DNA from: Augochlora pura
Lineage: Eukaryota; Arthropoda; Insecta; Hymenoptera; Halictidae
NCBI RefSeq assembly: GCF_028453695.1
Contig: NC_135781.1
Location: 1,612,001-1,676,000 of the forward strand
Length of the DNA: 64,000 nt
Direction: 5' to 3'
The position numbers and the translations under genes are program-made. A model generated the notes under the pieces. The model worked only from the letters and a program-made list of their open reading frames with translations, was not told where the DNA came from and made no database searches. Shown piece after piece: positions 35,185-46,853 of this stretch (position 1 is its first letter; the number at the start of each line of letters is the position of its first letter).

Positions 35185-35385
35185 CGAGTTCGCGAACTCG
35201 AAACGCTTCGAAAATTCTCGCGGCTCTGATCGACCGTCCTCGTATTTTACCGCCTGGAAATTTTCCGCGGAAAATTTCCATGGCACCGGTGTCCGTACAG
35301 CGGGTAAGGGGAAAAGCGCAGAAATATTTTATGGGTCCCCCGGCTGGAAAAGCCGACCTCGAATTTTCAGCTCTGCGAAGAGCTG
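35185..35385. other. Cluster of perfect palindromes and hairpins
   Basis: A 16-base palindrome CGAGTTCGCGAACTCG lies at 35185-35200. A 26-base perfect palindrome is centred on CCGCGG at 35255-35280. A CGGCT/AGCCG hairpin lies at 35341-35355. A CAGCTCT-GCGA-AGAGCTG hairpin with a GNRA-type loop lies at 35368-35385. Open frames on both strands overlap it, none recognised. Confidence 0.75.
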
Positions 35386-35499
35386 CGGGAAAAGCTCGGG
35401 AAATTGACGCGTTAACCTAAAAGTTGCGATTCGAATCGTCGTGCGACGATGCTTCACTTTTTTTGTTCTAATTTTTAATCGTGCGACGGAATCGTACTA

Positions 35500-35560
35500 T
35501 ACTGTGCTATACTACACTATACTATACTATACTATACCATACCATACTATATTATATTAA
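35500..35560. repeat. ACTAT pentamer tract
   Basis: (ACTAT)n with ACCAT variants. The same pentamer, in complement form, dominates 38395-38600 and 58390-58610. Confidence 0.9.
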
Positions 35561-35994
35561 TTATATTTCTATATTCTAGTCCTTTTCTATATTTTAATGT
35601 ATTTTTTTTGTAAATTGTAAATTTTGTCATCCATATTCAATAAATACAATATAACATAATAAGAAAAGAACATCGTTTAAGAAACAGTAATCGAATAAAA
35701 TGAATATTTCAAGGGTCGTTTTAACTTTGGTCAAAAGGTCATTTCCCTAGCAGCCTAAGTGCTCTACCCCACTTCGACATACTTTGAAGATTTTCCGAGC
35801 TCGAACAACTATTAGATCGACTAGGAAGAGGATATATATACCGACATATACTGTGAAACTTTGAACAATTTAGCGGCCGGGTTTGAATCAGGTTCGCGGG
35901 CAGAAAATGAGAAAAGGTGACGGAGTTTAAAGTTTCAAATTCATCCGGCCGGAAGGGTAAAACTCGATCGATTTTTGGCTTGGATAATAAGCTA

Positions 35995-36296
35995 TTAACC
36001 CTTTGCGGTCCTATGTCAATTTTCAGTCTAGATTATGTTAGTTATTATTCATTTAATTTTATCAATTTTTTAAAATTATCGGATTTATTTTATTCAAATA
36101 ATCAGATTCGTTTTTGTTTAAAAAATTGTTAATATTGCAATTATTATACTCGCCAACAATTTCATAGATAAATAAATCGCCATAAATAATATAAAAATAG
36201 AAATGAGAAAACATATTTCAGATTTCAAATTGACATAGTTTCGAATGCAATGGGTTTACAAGACAGCAAAGGGTTAATACAACCGCAAAGGGTTAA
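35995..36296. mobile_element. TTAA/CCC-ended miniature element, copy 3
   Basis: The 302-base unit has perfect 14-base inverted ends: TTAACCCTTTGCGG at the start and CCGCAAAGGGTTAA at the end. An additional internal CAAAGGGTTAA lies at 36267-36277. The interior is AT-rich and noncoding. This is the clearest copy of the family. Confidence 0.75.
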
Positions 36297-36739
36297 CACA
36301 ACACGGAGCTTAAACAAACATAGTTCGGTTAACATCTCGACGTGTTTGAAGCGAGATAACATTTCAGACGAACGACCGTGTAATATCGCAGGAAGTTTGA
36401 ACGCCGACTGCCGTGAAAAATGCCGCGACACTTTTACTACCCCCCCACTCCTTCCTTCCCCCAGACGTTTATTTCAGTTGATTTTCCGAATCGTAAAAAA
36501 TCGTGTCGTAAAGAAGCATTTACTGTAGACAAATACTCGGAAATCTTCTTTTCTTGATTGCTGTCTTCGGGAGATTTTCTTATAAATCGACGTATTAATT
36601 ATTTATAGAAATATTTTCGAAATATTTATTTGCGATTTTTAATTATTGTCCTAGAAATATTTTTGAATTTATTTTATTTTGTTTAAATGATTATTTTGAT
36701 CAGTCGAGTGGCACTTCACTAGAACAATTTATTTGATTT

Positions 36740-36900
36740 ATATTATTATAGAGTTTTATTTGAATGAAACTTTGTTCGAGGATTTTATTCGAATGAAAGT
36801 TTGTTCGAGCGATTTATTTGAGCAAAAGTTTGTTCGTGGAATTTATTTGAATAAAAGTTCGCTCGAAGAATTTTGTTTGAAGTTCTATTTGAATAATATT
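36740..36900. repeat. Roughly 35-36 base minisatellite
   Basis: The unit resembles TTTATTTGAATGAAAGTTTG plus TTCGAGGAT and occurs about four times. It yields a repetitive 67-codon frame that is not considered a gene. Confidence 0.8.
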
Positions 36901-36949
36901 GCGTTGACTGACGAAATCAGTGAATTTTGTTGTTAATAAGTATTGTTAG

Positions 36950-37400
36950 AAATAGGAAGAAAAATAGTCAGAGATTTGAGAGATTTTTTTGGAATAAAGG
37001 GGTTACTTTAAATAGCTGCAACTTTGCGAGAAAAAATCGCAGCAGGGTGAAATTTTTTTTGTATTGTAGGGGAAGGATTGAACTTAATTTTAGTGGAAAC
37101 CGCAGCTTCAAAAAAAATTTTGCGAAGTTAGAACACTTTGTCAAACTTCGCAATTTTTAATGTCACAGATATGGCAATTTTTAATGTGGGAAACATAGCG
37201 TCATATTTAAATTTCTACAGTGATGAGATTGTAATGAATTTGAAATCTAGAAACACTGTTTTAAAGTAGAGACTTCAGGCTTTAATTTAAAAAAAGAATC
37301 ATCATCCTACATCAATTTTTCCCGGAGTTATTAACCATCAAAGTTTGAATTTTAAAAAAAACGTCGCGACTCAATTTCACATGTAGAGAATGAATTTTGC
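36950..37400. repeat. Family A copy
   Basis: It carries the same module order as 28040-28560: AGAGATTTGAGAGATTTTTT, GCGAGAAAAAATCGCAGCAG, GGGGAAGGATTGAACTTAAT, ACTTTGTCAAACTTCGCAAT, TTTAAAGTAGAGACTTCAGG and ATCATCCTACATCAATTTTT. Confidence 0.85.
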
Positions 37401-37904
37401 TATTATTATTAAATAAAGACACTATAACGTAAAAAAATCATTCCAAATTCCCAGTTAAAATGTCTACTAATCCAAAGAATTAATAAAGCAATAAATAAAA
37501 AATCTATTCCAAAAGCGCGCATTCACGATCATCCCAAAAACCACGTGACATCCGACCATATCCCTTCCGTCACGCCATGTCACTGCTGGCAGGCGTCAAG
37601 TTCCCATCAAGGTCAAACGCCACATCCTCGACCAGAAATCTTCGATGTTTCTTAGACATTCCGGTGTTAAATTTCCACGGCGGGATCTTCCCGGTTAACG
37701 AGGCCGTTCCGCGGAAGGGTGCCGGTGGTGGTGGTGGATATTAATTCGCGCGGCGTCGGCCGCTTTGACGTGGCTAATCAAGACTTTCGAATGCATTAAG
37801 CCAAATAGAATTTCGAAGCCAGGCTGGAAACGTGACACGGCTGCCCTGATTCAAATGCGGGGGGATACTATGAAATATTCAGCGTCCCGAGATGGACGCA
37901 AGCG

Positions 37905-38036
37905 AAGAGCGAGAGAGCGAGAGCAAGAGAGAGGGAGAGAGAGAGAGAAAAATTGAGAGAGAGAGGGAGAGAGAGAGAAATTGAGAGAGGGAGGGAGAGA
38001 GAAAAATTGAGAGAGAGAGGGAGAGAGAGAGAGATG
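37905..38036. repeat. GA tract with AAATTGAGAG interruptions
   Basis: GA runs are separated by AAAATTGAGAGAG words about every 30-40 bases, the complement style of the tract at 27435-27768. Confidence 0.95.
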
Positions 38037-38394
38037 CGTGCACGTGGACAGAAAGCCAGGTGTACAAAGTGGTACAGAGAGACATTCGGACCGTGTGTCT
38101 TTCCCGTTTAAAACGGAACGGCAACTGGTTGTGGAACTTTGGTACCTGTTGAAACTGCTGTAAGTCATCCTCGGACGAGGGCGACTGAATAGGGCTCCCC
38201 GGTTATTTCTGTCCTGGCCACCGTGAAAAGTGCGGGAGAACGCGCAGTTAAACGGTCGCTAACCGATGCGAGCGTAATCCGCGGTAACCGTTTCGAATTT
38301 AATGTACCGAATCCGCAAAAAAAGTTTTGAAAAGGCGATACAATACGAGTACGACACAATATAGCATAGCACACCACGGTATTGTCAGACTAAT

Positions 38395-38600
38395 ATAGCG
38401 TAGTATGGTATAGTATAATATAGTATTGCATAGCATAGCATAATATAGCATAATATGGTCAGAATTATATAGTATAGTATGGTATAGAATGGTATAGTAT
38501 GGTATAGCATAGCTTAGCATAGCATAGCATAATATAGTCAGGATAGTATATCATAGTATGGTATAGCATAGCATAGTATAGTCAGAACAGTATAGTATAA
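38395..38600. repeat. TATAG/CATAG pentamer array
   Basis: Degenerate pentamer repeats TATAG, CATAG, TATGG. Chance minus-strand Tyr/Ile/Leu frames arise from it. Confidence 0.95.
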
Positions 38601-40210
38601 TTTATTACGAACAGCTAAAACAAAATATTTCGACCGACTAAAATTGCTATTATGTGGGAACAATTATCAATGTGAAATTTATTAACGCACGTATAAGGAA
38701 ACGAACGCGTTCGACGCGGCGAGAATTACGTGACAGTCTTCGCCAAGCGACAGCTGCGGCTAGGGATTAATTATTGCGCTCCGCTATTTCGCAAGTGACA
38801 GATGCGTGACGGCTGTCGTTCTACGTGACCAAGAAAATGGGTAATTAAGCAGCTCGTTTCGTACGGAGAAGCTTCGTCTTTTAGACGTTTCCCTAGCTCG
38901 AGTCTCGGAGACCTCTTTCGTTAAGAGGATGTCGATATTATAAATATGATATTGCATAATAGACGTTATTGTGAAAAAAGTTCTTGGCATTAATTAGAAT
39001 TATAGAATATATATGCAGAATATATAGAATACAGTATATGTATATTATTATACGGTATATAGTATTATACTATATTATAGTAGTATATTATAAAAAACAT
39101 TTTAAATTCTCTTATCATATAATAAACGTTTCTAACAATTCTTATTAAAATAAAGTTTCAGATTGCATAATTTATAAAATTTGTTTAAGATCGTCGCAGT
39201 TCCACCTTGTAAAACCACGTGGTCGCGACGGGGTCCCTCCTTATGGTCGATACTAAATTATCCAAGTGAATGACACCTACTTTATTTCTTAGGTGGCCGT
39301 CTCCCGTATAACTTTCAACCATTATTGTTTTAAAACTAATTTAACATCTTGGGAACTCCTCCTCCCTCCTTCCACCTCCCTTCTCGACCACCATCGCGGT
39401 GGAAACCAAAGAAACCTCTTGGTGATCCTCCCGGACGAGCATTCGAGTAATGGATATTGTTGGGAAGTCGCTTTTTTCGCGCTCTATTTTCTATTAAACT
39501 TGTACAGGATTGGTTAATAAAAAATTCAACGCGGCGCGGGACGAAGACCACGCCACGCCCCCCCTCTCCCCCCTCCCCTACGTTCGCATTCGGTTCACCA
39601 CGTGACAATGGGGATGCTGCTGCGGGAACTCTTGTTCCTTCGAAATTAATAACAATTGCAACATTTTTATAATTAATGTAATTTTTATTTAGTTAATATT
39701 AATACCATTATTAATATTACTGCAATATTAATACTATATTTATTATTACAATACTTATTACTATATAATTTATTAAAATTTTAAGATAATATTATTCTAA
39801 CATTTATTACTATCCAATTTATTAATATTATTATATAATACTATTATAACATTTCTCACTATTCAATTACTTAATATCATGATAAATTAATATAAACAGT
39901 ATCATCATCACATAATCACAAATATCACCATAAATTCCTCCATCCACGAAAAGAAGATAAATACCGAATAAAAAATTCCCCATTTCACCGTAAATTTCCT
40001 CGAACATCGAGTCGCACAAAAAGCTTGTCTTTGACGATATCCGCGCGCCGGCTGTCGGCTCTGCGCTGCGATGCGCGTACCGAGCGTAAAAACGTTCGCG
40101 CACAGCGGAGTCGCTCTCGCTTGTATTCCGCTCGGCCGGATAACGTTCCCCGTACCGCACAAAAGTGCTGCGGAAATATTCGAAGAATAATTGTGGTTAA
40201 TTCCGTGAGA
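38601..40210. other. No gene recognised
   Basis: CpG-rich DNA at 38690-38910 and 39190-39640, TATA-rich DNA at 39000-39100 and AT-rich DNA at 39660-39900. No exon is supported. Confidence 0.45.
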
Positions 40211-40305
40211 GCCGACGGCGACGGGCGAAGATCGTCCCGTCGGCAGCGGCGCTTTTGTGCGAGCGGAAAAGGGCCGCTCGACGGCGCGAAGACCTCGCCG
40301 AGGTC
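40211..40305. other. Three adjacent GC-rich hairpins
   Basis: GCCGACGG (40211-40218) pairs with CCGTCGGC (40237-40244). GAGCGG (40261-40266) pairs with CCGCTC (40274-40279). GACCTCG (40291-40297) pairs with CGAGGTC (40299-40305). They lie in a CpG-rich block of about 350 bases with chance frames. Confidence 0.65.
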
Positions 40306-40639
40306 TGCGCTACCCGTCGCCGTACAAAACCCGTCGAATTCGTCCGTTGACGAAAAAAATAGAGAGAAATAATGTTTCGCTCTTTTTTATATAGTACATT
40401 GTACAATAGGCTCGCGGTCGCGAGTCGGGGGACGGCTACGGCCGGAGATATGATAGTCCGACAGCCCGAAACGGCCGAACGGGTTACGGCTGAATACGCG
40501 CGCTTTCAATCTCTTTCGCCGAAAAAAATTCTGGCATAGCGATTTCCGCCGATTTTCGGGGACGCGTTTTTGTTCGTCGGACGTCTGGGCCCAGAATTGC
40601 GCGATGGAATAACACGGGGGATTAATGAATGAATTAATT

Positions 40640-41660
40640 TGAGATGAGAACCGTGGCGTCATATTTAAATTGCTGTAGCGATGAGAGTGTAGCGAAATTA
40701 AAATCTAGAGGAACTGTGTCAAAGTAGAGATTTCAAGCTTTAATTATAAAAAAATTTCGTTGTCCCACGTTAATTGTTCACAAAGTTATTGTCTGTCAAA
40801 GTTGGTCAATTTTTATCCTAATTTTCTCCATAAATTTTTCCCAGCAGTGTATAAAGTATAAAATTGTTATAAAATATTGTAATTATGTACCCTCGCTGAT
40901 AAATCGAAATTCTGTTAAAATCTACGAATATTGTTACAAATTACAGTTCAAAGCCTCTAGTTTACAATACTATATTCTAATTTTCAATGTCATGCATCCC
41001 TAAATATCCTGAAAACCTCAATCTGAACGTACATTCATGGTACCGAAAAAGGGCGAACTTTAACGCCTTCCACAGACTCGGATAAATTTTTCTCGACGAC
41101 GCCACTTGGACTACCTTAAAATTTGGACTTTCCCCTTTAATTTAAGGGCCGAACGAAGTCGCTGCGATTTTTTCTCGCAAAGTTACAGTACTTTAAACTA
41201 CCTCCTACATCTCCGTCGACAAAACCGTGAGAAATCGTCGTATAATGCAAGGGTCACTTTAAAGTGCTGTAACTCTGCGAGAAAAAATCGCAGCGCACTT
41301 TCTTTTATCTCAAATTAAAGGGAAAGGATCGAACTTAAATTTCTACTAAACGGCATCTCTGAGAAAAATTTTACAAGGTCCGTGCATTTCATCAAACTTG
41401 GCAATTTTTAGGGTGACAAAAATCGCAATTTTCAATGTGATAAACATGGCCTCGCATTTAAATTGTTGTAATAGCGAGAATTTAACGGAATTAAAAAGCA
41501 AAAATACTGTGCTAAAGTAGAGATTTCAAGCTTTAATTCTAAAAAAAATTTTGTTATCCTACGATGATTTTTCAAAAAAGTTATTGACCTGCAAATTTGA
41601 CCAATTTTTACCCAAAACTATTTTATCCTAGAATTACTTTCCACAGTAAATAAGATTTTA
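40640..41660. repeat. Family A, largest copy with inverted core
   Basis: A partial unit lies at 40640-40850. A long inverted unit follows, whose 37-base core at 41161-41197 is inverted at 41258-41294 (35 of 37 positions match), separated by 60 bases. The usual right-hand modules run to about 41620: AAAGGATCGAACTTAAATTT, CATTTCATCAAACTTGGCAA, CTAAAGTAGAGATTTCAAGC. Confidence 0.85.
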
Positions 41661-43593
41661 AATAATTATATAACCCTATAAAATATTATAATAATTATAT
41701 TTCCTAGCTACGCGATAAAAATCCATGAAAACTGTGAGAGAACGTAATTGCGAACGAATTTAAACTCGGCGTTCTCGCGTAAAACGTTCGTCGAAGACAG
41801 CGGTTAATTGCGAGCTCCGGATAAAGGAGTCGAAACGACAATAGATAATTGTCGAAGGGCCGCGGGCAGATACTATCCCGTGTTATTTGCATCGTGCATT
41901 GCGCGGCGTTATCTTAGCACCGGCAAGCACCTTTAGGATTAACCGGCGCTATCTGGTTCTCTCGCAAAGAGCGCGCGCGAGGCGAGGGAGTAGGAAGGGT
42001 GGGGGGGAGACGTTTATTCGAGCTCCGGCGAATATAGCTCTGTTATTATCGTTCGGCCACTCGATAAAAGTTCAAAACAAGCAATTCCGTCGCGGCGGAA
42101 CTACTCTTCGACCTCCTTGATCCTAAAGTGCGCGCGCGTCCCTGTTACGGACACGCCTAAATAAGGCCATTTCCGCGGAACATTTCGTTGCCATAACCTC
42201 GCAACTCGTACCACGAAAACAGTCTATCGATAACAAAAGCTGACTCTTTTCTATTCTTATATTCTTTTCTGTCTTAGCAATAATGTAATAAAATAAATTC
42301 CATATAAATTCATCATATTCAAATGACAACTCGCAGTCGCCATTAAAAATTGTTAAATAACATTCCTAAATAAACATTATATTATCGTTATATTAAAATT
42401 CTTTCTATATAAAAAGCAGTAAATAATGTAATTACTTCATGAGTGACAGGTCTCAATTTTATATACACAAAGTGCACTAAATCATGCAAAACAATTATAT
42501 CGTTAACCTCAAAATCCATTTCGGATTTAAACCGAAAATGTCTTCCATCGCGAAGAGTTAAATATTCGGCTAATGGAATAGCTACGCAGCTAGATAACCG
42601 GCTGACATTTTCCCCGATGTAATAAGCTTATTATAATAATAATAGTCCACTGATTGAATTGTTTATTAATCACGTGGAACGAATCGAAATAATTGATAAG
42701 TCGGACGGTCAGAATTTATCCAGCAAACTTCGACTTCGCTTTTTATTTTTTTCCAGAGGCAATGAGTCCAGTGTAATTAACTTATAATAATTATAATCCA
42801 CAAATTGAATTATTTATTACTTGGAACGAATTAAAATAATGAAAAAGTCGAATACCGTTGAAAATCCAGCATATTTCGACTTTGTTTTTCATTTTTTCAC
42901 AGAGTCAGTATATAATTTAACGATCGCGTCCGTGCAACAATTTACGGTCGAAGAGAGCGTCGGGTCCGCGAGACGCCCCAGAACGGGGAACAATTTATGC
43001 TGTTTAATGGTTATCCGGGAATTTGAATCGTCCGGTAGGACGACGCCGCAACATTAATCCCACTGACGATTCCCACGGCCAATTTCCGCGTGGTCGACAA
43101 TAAATTTTAATGTCATGTTAACGGGGTATCGTCCTTCAGCCGGGTATTATCAAATATTCCTGCGATGGGTTAGTATCACGGGCGCCGAGGCCCGTCGTTA
43201 AAGCTCTTTGATAAACTTCTGTTCGGCGGGCCGGCGCAACATGGCAGCCCGCAATCGGGTCACGCGGCGGCCGATGTTAACGTGATCGTAGACACTGTTA
43301 ACGCCGCGTATTTGTTCGGTAATTTTTTATTGCCGCGAGGATCACAAAATGTAGGCATTTTGCGACATTGTCTGTAGAAATGGTACACGGTATAGTCTGT
43401 GTAGAAACAACGTAAAATTAGTAATTTAATATTAAAATCGTAAATTCGAAATCGTGTATGTTTTTCAGTGAAATTAAAAATTGAAGTAAAATTATAAGAA
43501 ATTGAAATAATTGCAAATTGTTGCCTAGAAGATAGTAATTGTTAATATGAATTATGACGCAGGTTGTGGAATGATATTTTGTGTAGGATGTTC
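41661..43593. other. No gene recognised
   Basis: CpG-rich DNA at 41740-42190, AT-rich DNA at 42240-42500, and a duplicated lead-in TAATAATTATAATCCACAAATTG-like block at 42630-42660 and 42782-42810 (only the shared TTGAATT/TTATT words are certain). CpG-rich DNA resumes at 42940-43330. Confidence 0.45.
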
Positions 43594-43714
43594 GAGACGT
43601 TTTAAAGACGTTTTAAAGCCGTCTTATGAACGTCCTAGAAACGCGTCAGAAATATCTTAATTCCGTGTTGCAAATCAAGACGTTTTTTAGACGTCTTTAA
43701 AACGTCTTTTAGTC
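43594..43714. repeat. GACGT-rich dispersed repeat, copy 2, with inverted ends
   Basis: GACGTTTTAAAGACG at 43596-43610 is perfectly inverted at 43692-43706 (CGTCTTTAAAACGTC), enclosing 111 bases. Internal words include GTCTTATGAACGTCC and AGACGTTTTTTAGACGTC. It shares the 15-mer with 4400-4414. Confidence 0.75.
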
Positions 43715-44229
43715 GTTCGCGCGATTGTTATAGCATTCGTCGCCCATCTGCCAGAGGCAGACACCGCCCGACGATTAATAAGCCGTTCGCGAAGGGTTAA
43801 GAAGCACGGTGAAAGTTCGTATCCTGAATGCAAATTGACTTCGTCGTTGCCCTTGAGGAACGCTCGTCTGCATCTGCGGCGGCTAGACCGGAAGGGTGAA
43901 CGAATAGTTCCGCCGATAGTAAACTCGTTTTGCAAGTGATTAGTACGGAAGTCCGTCTGATTGACTATTGATCGGCGAAACCCTTTCGGCGCGGAGCTAC
44001 TCCAACGTAGACCGTGAAAAAAAACCTCGGCGAAAAGTTCTCCGCGAGCTCTCTCCTTCCACCCTTGCCACCCTCATTATCAATGCGAATCAAAAAATAT
44101 CTCGCAAGAAAGCATCTCCGCGTCGAGTGTGCAAAATGAACTTACAGAAAATCTGTGAAAAAGAGATTCGTGGTATAGTAAATTTGCGAGCTATTTTTTA
44201 TGCGTTGCTGTTGCATTTTTCTTGTATTT

Positions 44230-44370
44230 AGATGAAACAATTTTATTTCTTTTTTGAGAATTTTATTTCAGTTTTTAGAGGCTTTTATTTCTTTTTTGAG
44301 AATTTTATTTCCTTTTCGAGGATTCTATTTCTTTTTGGAGAGTTTTATTTCAGTTTCAAGAATTTGATTT
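44230..44370. repeat. TTTTATTTCTTTTTTGAGAAT minisatellite
   Basis: Units of about 23 bases built from TTTTATTTC-TTTTTGAGAAT, six or so imperfect copies. Confidence 0.85.
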
Positions 44371-44797
44371 CGTTTTTGGGAATTTAAAAAAAAAGATTAG
44401 GTTATGTTATTCGAATCTATGTTGTTCCATTATTCAAATCAAAAATATTATAATTAAATTCTATTACTAAATATTACTAAATATTATTACTAAATTCTGT
44501 AATATTTTTATTAAATTCCACAATATTATTATCTGATTTTTACTATTCGGAATATTATTCTTAAATTTCAGAATATTATTATTAAATTCACGAATATCGA
44601 CATTAAATTCTTCAATATCAATATTAAATTCTTATACCGCCACAATTTAATATTCCAACCACCCATTTTTTTCCATAAATCCATAAAACATCACAAATTT
44701 ATCGAAAACCAATTCCACTCCAATCTACAACAATTAGAATAGTTAAGAAAGTAATCGTCGCAACGAATCCTAACCTCACTAAAATATTACGAAATAT

Positions 44798-45158
44798 TAA
44801 CCCCTTGTCTCATATTTTGACAACTATATCGAGCAACGAAAATTTTTATTATATTTCTACTAAATCTCTATTCAATTTCTCTTTTAGTAATTATTTATAT
44901 AGCGTGAATGTTGTTCCGTTGCTTTAATTGCAATAAAATGCTAATCTGTCGTCATCTAGATCATAAAATAGAAAAAATGAAATTTAGATGAAGAAAATAA
45001 AATTTAGATAAAAAAAATAAAATTTAAATAAAAATATAAAATTTAAATAAAAAAATAAAATTTAGATAATTCGAAATTGCTTTTTCTTCTCTTAAAAAAT
45101 ATTGTACAATCGAAAAAATTTTAATGGTACTGAAAATGGTACTACGAAGGGTTGATCT
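44798..45158. mobile_element. Possible TTAA/CCC-ended element, copy 6
   Basis: TTAACCCCTTGTCTCATATT at the left and TACGAAGGGTTGA at the right, with AT-rich interior including AAATTTAGATAAAAAAAATA repeats at 44960-45065. The right end is degenerate, so this is only a candidate. Confidence 0.35.
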
Positions 45159-45659
45159 AAAAAGTCTAAAAATCTACAAATGTCTGTGACAGAAAAAAAA
45201 AACAATTTTCTTTGTAACCCGTTCCCCGAATTTCGCTAAAAAGTCACGAACCCGCCAGCTAATTATACACGAAACGCAGCGAACCGGGTCAGATCCGAGA
45301 ATACATCCGCGTCCGATAAACTATAGATGTCCGCGGGTAGAAGGGGTGGGGGGTAGAAAAACAAGGACCCCGAGATTGCTTGAATGTTTAAAGGGAGCCC
45401 GTCCGGGGATGGAGATGCGTTCAAAGATTCAAACGCGATTCTTCCACGAGCTCCTCGAAAATCTGTTTCGGCCGAGTTACGAGGGCCCACCCTCGAAACG
45501 TTCTTCCAATAAGAAGGCGAAACGTTTTCCTCCCTTGCAACTTCTTCCTCCCGCGGATGCTTAAACCGGACACCGAACAAATCCATAAATCCCTCCGTAC
45601 GGTCCTCGAATTTTATGGTTTCACGGGGACGATTTTAATTGTCCTAACGAAATGAGGTT

Positions 45660-45818
45660 TTAACCCTTTGGAAAAGGGTTAAAAACCCTTGTGAAAAGTC
45701 GTGAAAATTGTTTAAATAAGAATTTTTTGAGAAACTTTTTAAAGAAAAATTTTCTGTCTTTTTTAAAGAAAAATTTTCTTATTATAAATCAAAGGGTTAA
45801 TAACTAATAAAGGGTTAA
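45660..45818. mobile_element. TTAA/CCC-ended miniature element, copy 5 (short)
   Basis: It starts TTAACCCTTTGG and ends CAAAGGGTTAA at 45800, or at a second AAGGGTTAA at 45817. Further AGGGTTAAA words lie inside. It is probably a deleted or nested remnant. Confidence 0.5.
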
Positions 45819-46596
45819 TATAATAATATGGGTTATATAAGGGTGACATAATATTATAAAGTAGCATCATGCAATTGTCATGAGAACGCGTCAAAGATCA
45901 ACGTAGAAGACGGTTGAAAAAGCGACGGGAACCGGAAGTACTTCCTCGGATCCGGCTCGTAAATTCGGCGGTAAGAGATTCTATCGTATTTCTAGGCGGC
46001 CGCTTTGATATTCCCCCCGGGGGAGGGGGAGGGGGGGCGCGCGCCACGACGGTACTGCATCCGTATTCTCCGGTGGGCACCGGTGGGATAGATACTAAAG
46101 GGAAAGGAACAGTAAATTTTGCAATGTATTTAATACCGCCCGGGTATCGACAACTCGCCGGCGACACACAGGCCGGACCGGGAGCGCCGACTAAAAGGCG
46201 GGGCGTTACGTAAAATTTATACAGCACGGCGCGGACCACTGGAATCAATATTAACGCGACAAGGATTGCGTTCGGCAACGTTGCGACGGCCGTGCGTCCT
46301 CTTGCCGGTTCTCGAAACGCGACGGCCAATTCCGATGAAATCGGACAGCCGGGATCCTTTGCGAATGCATCGCGCTGAATCGCGACAGAAGAATCGTTTG
46401 CCGGAGAATTTTTCTTTGTGTTTTGTCTGTGAGAAGCGTCAAAGGGTTAAGTGGCATTTGACAATAATTTCTGCCAACCTATATGGTACTTCTATTTTAA
46501 ATAACTTGTTACATTCTACGTGCATGGAGTTAACTAGAAAATAATTCGACATATAATATAGAGTAATTATAATATAGCAAAATTATGGTACTTGAA

Positions 46597-46853
46597 ATTA
46601 AAGGAGAGATTCTTGAGGTGATTCGCAACAACTTTTTCCTTTGCGAAAATGTTCTACGAGGCTTCGTTCACGAGTTATTAGCGAAAAACAATGACCAATG
46701 AGAGGCGAGAGCCCATTAAAGAGCGCCACCTGATCTAGCTTCTCATTGGCCAGCGTTTTGCTTTAATAACTCGTGAACGGAGCCTTGTAGAACATTTTCG
46801 CAAAGAAAAAAGTTGTTGCAAATCATCCCAGGAACCTTCCTCTTTCCAGGAAT
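46597..46853. mobile_element. Foldback (hairpin) element, about 257 bases
   Basis: Left arm 46597-46705 and right arm 46742-46853 are imperfect inverted repeats along their whole length. Paired words include TTTGCGAAAATGTTCTACGA with its inverse at about 46785-46804, and CGTTCACGAGTTATTA with its inverse at about 46764-46780. About 36 bases separate the arms. There are no TTAA ends and no coding. A transcript would fold into a long hairpin. Confidence 0.85.
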
